From Aureococcus anophagefferens (lineage: Eukaryota > Sar > Pelagophyceae > Pelagomonadales > Pelagomonadaceae), in NCBI RefSeq assembly GCF_000186865.1, contig NW_008705584.1, positions 58,967-81,893 on the forward strand: 22,927 nt of DNA, given 5' to 3'. Below the pieces are notes generated by a model that was not told the origin of the DNA, did not search any database, and saw only the letters and a list, made by a program, of their open reading frames with translations. The translations under genes were made by a program, and so were the position numbers. Shown here piece after piece: positions 18,141 to 22,927 of the stretch (the stretch's first letter is position 1; the number at the start of each line of letters is the position of its first letter).

Positions 18141-18394
18141 GGCACTAGGGTATTAAAGGAAAGCGTCGTGACGCACTCACTTAGCTCATCCGGGGACGCC
18201 GGTCCCCCCTCACAAACGCTAATCTAGGACAGCTCGCGTCGGCGAAACGGCGCCACGGGGCCCGCGAGCCCCCCCCCCAAAGAGCAAAAGCAACAGCAGC
18301 ATTGAAATTTAAAACAACATGACGACAACGTGAACACATGAGGTGAAGCCACTGCGACCTTTTACGCGTGCGCGAGCGGCAGCCCGCAGCCGTC
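17951..18394. other. BBS9 3' end and spacer before the tyrosinase-like gene
   Basis: The proposed last BBS9 exon ends at TAG 18138-18140. The rest (18141-18394) is a GC-rich spacer with C runs near 18270-18278 and no recognised promoter motif. A minus-strand open frame across 18181-18864 is Arg/Ser/Val-rich and is the shadow of the Pro/Thr repeat region of the next gene. Confidence 0.4.
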
Positions 18395-21300
18395 ATGCTC
18401 CGGAGATATATGAGTATCCTCGAGAGGTATCCTTCGCGTTTTGAGGTGCGTCGGTACGCGATGCGCGACTTCGGGTCGATAGACGGGCTCGGTACGGATC
18501 TGCGGAAGGACCCCGCAATAAATGAAACGCGCTCTTCAGCGACTTTGAAGGTAGCCTCGCTAGGGACGATTTTAGTGCTGCTGTCGATGGTTTCAATATC
18601 GCGCGAAACAGTCTTTGAGTTTCTATCCCTAGCGACCTCGGCGCGGTACACGGGTATGCCAACAATGGAGCCGCTATTTATGCCAGACGCACCAGAACAC
18701 CCTTCAATGCCTCCTACGTATTTCCCGACGTATTTCCCGACGACCGCGACGCACAATCCGACGCCGCGCCCTACACCCCGCCCGACCCTGCATCCTGTCC
18801 ACCACCCGACGCTTGCACCGACCCACAACACCGATTGGGCTAACGCTGGAGCGAACGCCGGCAAGGGGGAGCAACCGATGGTAGCGCTCGACTTTGAAAC
18901 CTCGAACGCTCAATACCCAACACCTACGTCCATGGCGTACCTCCCGAACTGGCCATACATGATGGAACCTTTCCGTGAAGTGACCCTCACTCCGAAGCAC
19001 GGCGTCGAATCTGACGCCGAGTACCGCTGGACGGTGATGATCGCTACATCGAAAACAAATGATGCGTTTGGCGACGACGACTTTAGCGAGGTCATTGTGC
19101 GAGACCATGCGTCTGCCAATTACTCTTTCACGCCCACCAAAGCAGGAAAATTTTATAATATTAAGCTAGTTGAGCGGTCCTCGGATGTCGGTATAGACGG
19201 GCGAGAGACAGCACGTGAGACAAAACGGATTGCGGAGGGCGCTGTCATCTGTAAATATGTGCGACGCGAGCTCCGCAAACTGACTCTGGAGGATCGCACT
19301 CTCTATTTTGACGCCCTGCAGAAAATATATTCCCTCGAATTGTGGGAAGGCCAAACGAGCTACGGCGAGAATTTTCGGAATGGGGCATACTTTACCAAGA
19401 AGCATCTCGCTGCCATGTCGATTGAAGGTTGCACCCCCTGGCACACGGGCACTGTGTTCCTCACAGCCCACTCAGCCATGACACGTGAGTTTGAAATGGC
19501 GCTGCAGTCAATACATCCGTCGTTGGCTGCGCCTTACTGGGAGTACACGCTGGACTCGAAGCTCTACGGCGACGCGTGGACGCGTTTCTCACCGGTCTTC
19601 TCCGACGACTTCTTTGGCGTGTTTCCGGTGGAAGCCCCGTTCACGGTTTCTACTGGAGGTGTACCTGATGTTCCACTTACGACCGAATCATGGGACTCGC
19701 CTGAACACTCACCGTGGGGATACCTCATGGACAATTTTGCGTCAGATGAGACGGCCTACGTGACACGTGCCGCATCCATGTGTGGACTTCCGACCACCGC
19801 ACCTTTACCGACCTGTGCAAAGCTTCGCCTTATGGCAGATCAGACGTCTTCATCAGCATTTCGCTCGTTCGTTGAAACTTACTACCACGCTGAGATCCAC
19901 CCTCTCGTTGGCGGAGCTTGGGACTGTAAATTTGGTGAAGCAAAAACGCTTATTGATCAGTTCCCATCTCTCGCGCCTTACGTAGAAGACATCTTAACGG
20001 ATCTAGGTGTACTCATGCGTTACGCCTACAGTGTACAAAAGAACTTCTCGAACGGTGTACTGATACCAGGCATGGCAGGATGGTCCAAACAGTGGGGCGA
20101 CGTTCGCTGCCCACAGGACTGTTCGTCACCCCACAGCGGTTCGCAACCCAACGTCACATCTGCCATCGACATTGACGACAATGCGCCAACGAGTCTCGAG
20201 GATGATGATTCCTCACGCCGGCGACTGAAAAAGTCGGACGACGACGACGACGATGACGACGACGCTAATGACGTTTTCTTTGATGACTCGCCATCGTCCT
20301 CCCATGACCCAGACATCTGCACGTGCACGATAGATCGGGTACGTATACCGCTCGAGGAAGGCAAGGAGATGACTATAGAGTTTGCCTTCCACACTTTGGC
20401 GGACATCGAACTTCTCGACAAGCTTGCTGCGGCCACAGGCACAGCGGCGGCTAGCATCACAAACTACGATGACGACTGGCCACGAGAGTATGGGGACACG
20501 GTGTCGGGATGGGGAAATTACACGGAATATGAGACCGTTAAGCTCTTCAAAGGTCTTGGTCAACGTGATACCGCAGAGCTTGTGATGTGGTTCGTCAAGC
20601 TTATGGCGTACTTTCCTAAAGTTGGTCCTATGACCGCCATTTTGGGGTCACCCGCAGATCCGATATTCTGGGCTGCCCACGAGTCGTGGGAGCGCATGTG
20701 GCACTATCTTCGTCTTGTTAATCGCAACTCACCACTTGGTCACAATGCGACCGATTTCTGGTCGACCTGGCGACAGGAATACATGAACAATCCGGGCGTG
20801 ACGTGCTCGTGGTCTTCCCAAGCGTATTCCATGCTCCCATTTTGGAATCTCATGGATTATGAGACCACGTGGGACATCGAGCGCAATTACTGGGGGTCCT
20901 ATCATGCCTCTGAGTATCAATATTATACGAATGCCGATCTTAATCGCATGTTCTCTCCGACAAACCCCGAATTGCCCTTTCTCTATGACGAATTCGCGTG
21001 GAACCATTGCGATGAGTGGGATTCCAATGGCGCCTCGACCAAGAACACAGCCAATAACGTGACCAAGAATCTGGGCGTCGATGATGACGACAACACCGTT
21101 CCTACTCGCTCTGAGATGGATGACCGCACCAACGACGATGATGCCGGTCTTGGGAAAAGTTCAGGGCCGCCTGCCCTCGACGACAGCGACGATGACGATG
21201 ACGACGATGTCGCTACCATTCTCCCTGACGCACTCTCACCCTCGCGCAAGCTCCAGCGGGATCATGCGCATCGCCACGGTATGGGAGGCTTCGTCGGCGA

Positions 21301-21595
21301 GGTCAACAATAGTACCCTTGGTTTCCGCGAGCACTTCCGCGCGAATCTCCGGAAGTCTCTTTACGAGCACCTTGGCAAGCAGTACCATGAGACAAAGCGC
21401 CATGCCGAAAAGCTCCACACGAACATGGATGGTACGGGTCAGCTCGATCAACTCCGCCAATGGCTCTATCAAGATCCAAACATACACGAAAAAGTAGATT
21501 TCTCCGATGGTACATACAAGCAAACAAAGATCGGAGTTGAAGGATTGAAAGGAGGCCTCGTGGGCGCAGAAGCCCGCACACTACCCGAGATATAG
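18395..21595 (+). CDS. Membrane-anchored tyrosinase-like type 3 copper protein
   Basis: Type 3 copper enzymes oxidise phenols with O2; the substrate here is unknown. 1066 aa from the first ATG (18395). Residues 49-68 (ATLKVASLGTILVLLSMVSI) form one hydrophobic segment behind a basic N-terminus, a signal anchor with the rest outside or in the lumen. Residues 105-143 are a Pro/Thr linker (PTYFPTYFPT, PTPRPTPRPT). Residues 190-262 look like a PKD/Ig-type sandwich. CuA histidines: H337, H350, H359 in KKHLAAM, CTPWHTGTVFLTAHSAMTRE. CuB: H498 and H502 in YYHAEIHPLVGG, then H762 in DPIFWAAHESWERMW. Between H502 and H762 lie 259 residues, with a CPQDC/CTC cysteine group and nine Asp in a row (about 615-623); in bacterial and fungal tyrosinases this gap is about 20-40. 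A second Asp run is encoded at 21179-21208. No introns. The true start could be another nearby Met; the anchor supports 18395. Confidence 0.85.
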   Translation: MLRRYMSILERYPSRFEVRRYAMRDFGSIDGLGTDLRKDPAINETRSSATLKVASLGTILVLLSMVSISRETVFEFLSLATSARYTGMPTMEPLFMPDAPEHPSMPPTYFPTYFPTTATHNPTPRPTPRPTLHPVHHPTLAPTHNTDWANAGANAGKGEQPMVALDFETSNAQYPTPTSMAYLPNWPYMMEPFREVTLTPKHGVESDAEYRWTVMIATSKTNDAFGDDDFSEVIVRDHASANYSFTPTKAGKFYNIKLVERSSDVGIDGRETARETKRIAEGAVICKYVRRELRKLTLEDRTLYFDALQKIYSLELWEGQTSYGENFRNGAYFTKKHLAAMSIEGCTPWHTGTVFLTAHSAMTREFEMALQSIHPSLAAPYWEYTLDSKLYGDAWTRFSPVFSDDFFGVFPVEAPFTVSTGGVPDVPLTTESWDSPEHSPWGYLMDNFASDETAYVTRAASMCGLPTTAPLPTCAKLRLMADQTSSSAFRSFVETYYHAEIHPLVGGAWDCKFGEAKTLIDQFPSLAPYVEDILTDLGVLMRYAYSVQKNFSNGVLIPGMAGWSKQWGDVRCPQDCSSPHSGSQPNVTSAIDIDDNAPTSLEDDDSSRRRLKKSDDDDDDDDDANDVFFDDSPSSSHDPDICTCTIDRVRIPLEEGKEMTIEFAFHTLADIELLDKLAAATGTAAASITNYDDDWPREYGDTVSGWGNYTEYETVKLFKGLGQRDTAELVMWFVKLMAYFPKVGPMTAILGSPADPIFWAAHESWERMWHYLRLVNRNSPLGHNATDFWSTWRQEYMNNPGVTCSWSSQAYSMLPFWNLMDYETTWDIERNYWGSYHASEYQYYTNADLNRMFSPTNPELPFLYDEFAWNHCDEWDSNGASTKNTANNVTKNLGVDDDDNTVPTRSEMDDRTNDDDAGLGKSSGPPALDDSDDDDDDDVATILPDALSPSRKLQRDHAHRHGMGGFVGEVNNSTLGFREHFRANLRKSLYEHLGKQYHETKRHAEKLHTNMDGTGQLDQLRQWLYQDPNIHEKVDFSDGTYKQTKIGVEGLKGGLVGAEARTLPEI
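20237..20263 (+). repeat. GAC/GAT codon run encoding poly-Asp
   Basis: Nine consecutive Asp codons, mostly GAC with one GAT, inside the tyrosinase-like gene. A second run with one Ser interruption is at 21179-21208. Confidence 0.8.
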
Positions 21596-22607
21596 CCGCA
21601 AATTGGAACCACAATCCAAAATAGGAAGCAGATTTTGTCGCTACCAAAGTGAGTCAGATGCTACGACGGCACATAGCCCTTAAAATAAGCCCCCCTCAGA
21701 TTCCAGAGCCCAGGGAGGGGCCAAAGGGGCCATGGCAGGGGAATCAGGCGCATCTCGCCGTGATAAAGCGGCGAATGTCGCCCGGAGAACGCGAGTGTGA
21801 TAAAGCAAAATCAAAGTGTGTGCTCGTCGGTAGGCGTTGCCACGTGATAGTCACGGTTGATCTGTTTGGCAGGGCGGTGGCTGCGCCATCCAAGCGCGGC
21901 CCGTCGGCCTTCATTCTGGCATTACCTAACTAATCTGAGCTCAGCCCCCCCCTCAAGGGAGGAGTTTACCTTAGGAGCGAAAACGCCCTTAAAACTTCTG
22001 AACTGAACAATAGCTACGGCCAGCTCACGTCGGACGGCTACGACGTGGACCTCAATCGCCTCGCACGACATGGAGTGATTTTTTGGGAACGTCACTAAAG
22101 CTGGATATATATCCACCGTCGCTCGCTGTAGGTAATATAGGGACATACTAGAGGTACAAGCCAGGTGCACTGCCAACTTCAAGCTAAGCCAATCAAGTTA
22201 CCTTAGTCCATTATCCCGCCACAACGCCCCCAAACTTGATTCTAGGGTGACTCCTAGATCAGCCCGGCCAACCCAGCCAAGTAGCAGGAGCGGTCCCCGG
22301 ACGCCGGTTCCTGGCGGATTGAGCGTCACGATTAAGCTGGGAGCCCTGGCGCGTCCAACTCGCGCGAAGCGCGTGTTCGCGCGTCGTGGTGGGCGTCTGG
22401 GAGCCGTCGGTTTCGCGGGCCGCGAACGCCTCTCGGGTCGAAACGTTGGTTCTTGGCAGTTCCAGATGCCTGGAACGCGTTCCGGGCGTCCTAGCCGATG
22501 GAAGAAGAGGTGAGGGCGGCACCGCTGTCGGTCGACCGCGTTCCTCGTCGCTGCCTTGACGTCGGCTCGCTCGTTCTCGATTACGACGTTGTGGTTCGAC
22601 CGAGTGA
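21596..22607. other. Spacer downstream of the tyrosinase-like gene
   Basis: It contains the second copy of the dispersed repeat (21768-21801) and a C-rich/G-rich inverted pair near 21944-21964 (CCCCCCCCTCAAGGGAGG). From 22200 on it is GC-rich sequence with overlapping open frames on both strands, including a 146-codon minus-strand frame 22198-22638 that is Arg/Pro-rich and unrecognised. No gene is supported. Confidence 0.4.
21768..21801 (+). repeat. Dispersed repeat, copy B (matches 6520-6553)
   Basis: Same blocks and spacing as copy A: GCGGCGAATGTCGCC, then GCGAGTGTGAT 23 bp on. It lies 173 bp beyond the stop codon of the tyrosinase-like gene. Confidence 0.7.
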
Positions 22608-22927
22608 AACCCGTCGCGCAAGGCCGAGTCGGCGACACCGACGCTTTCCGAGGCGTTGACGGAGGGTCTCGGCTGGATCTGCGCGCAAACCGTGAGTTCC
22701 GGTCGCGTCTGCCGGCATAGGGCGGTGCACTCGTCGACTCAGCGCGCGAGAGCCCTGATTTCGCAGATAGCCGCGCTCCTCGGTTCGCGCGGCGACGTCA
22801 ATCAGCTCAGAGACGCGACAGAAACAGCCACGGACAGACTGGTGCACCTGCAGAGGCGCCGCACGTCATGCACGCCGGCGCCGCCGCTGGGCCCGGAGAG
22901 CGTCTCGGTGCAAGGCCGTGCTTGCCG
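22608..22927 (+). CDS. Possible partial coding frame running off the right edge
   Basis: After TGA at 22605-22607 a plus-strand frame stays open for 106 codons to the window end. It has no ATG, so it would be an internal exon. The middle (RARALISQIAALLGSRGDVN, then QLRDATETATDRLVHLQRR) has the pattern of an amphipathic helix. In DNA this GC-rich, an open frame of this length can occur by chance, and other frames here are also long. No family is recognised. Confidence 0.25.

Noticed and set aside
20580..20720. Apparent loss of the first two CuB histidines in the tyrosinase-like protein
   Set aside because: The region just before DPIFWAAH lacks the usual HxxxH, but the pair is present far upstream as YYHAEIHPLVGG (H498, H502), so the site is split rather than degenerate.
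1..22927. CRISPR array, bacterial operon or prophage
   Set aside because: No regular spacer-repeat pattern was seen, and introns plus ciliary genes show eukaryotic nuclear DNA.

Overview
The window comes from a nuclear genome of a flagellated eukaryote. Introns are spliced (GT...AG), the standard code is used (TAA, TAG and TGA all end genes), and there is no operon structure or Shine-Dalgarno spacing. Two genes belong to cilia (CFAP43 and BBS9), so the organism builds a flagellum. The Pro-Thr-rich linker and Asp runs of the secreted tyrosinase-like protein, together with very short introns, suggest a stramenopile-type alga or protist. That placement is an inference. The real genes have balanced base composition, while the spaces between them are GC-rich and full of repeats and gene debris.

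Layout. 1-1146: a GC-rich left edge, then a minus-strand coiled-coil ORF (551-1093) with no ATG that runs head to head with the next gene. 1147-6350: CFAP43-like axonemal WD40/coiled-coil protein, with a short final exon found by reading across a 65-bp intron. 6351-12492: a 6-kb stretch without a convincing intact gene. It holds a 779-bp hAT-like non-autonomous transposon (8610-9388) with perfect 17-bp terminal inverted repeats and perfect 8-bp target duplications. It also holds a broken minus-strand coding remnant that the transposon interrupts, an orphan minus-strand terminal exon, a 43-bp copy of a CFAP43 coding segment, a GTTCCGG minisatellite and several palindromes. 12493-14022: eIF2B gamma subunit, one exon. 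14023-14478: AT-rich spacer with an 11-bp tandem repeat and a 26-bp perfect palindrome. 14479-18140: BBS9, ten exons and nine introns, eight of them 47-53 bp. 18395-21595: a large membrane-anchored tyrosinase-like copper protein, single exon, with about 260 residues between the second and third CuB histidines. 21596-22927: GC-rich spacer with a second copy of a repeat also seen downstream of CFAP43, and a coding-like frame running off the right edge.

How the genes relate. CFAP43 (motile axoneme) and BBS9 (BBSome, ciliary membrane traffic) share an organelle, but they are 8 kb apart, separated by repeats and the translation factor gene, so no co-regulation is claimed. eIF2B gamma is housekeeping. 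The tyrosinase-like protein would act at the cell surface or in the secretory pathway. No CRISPR, tRNA, rRNA, reverse transcriptase, integrase or transposase gene was found.
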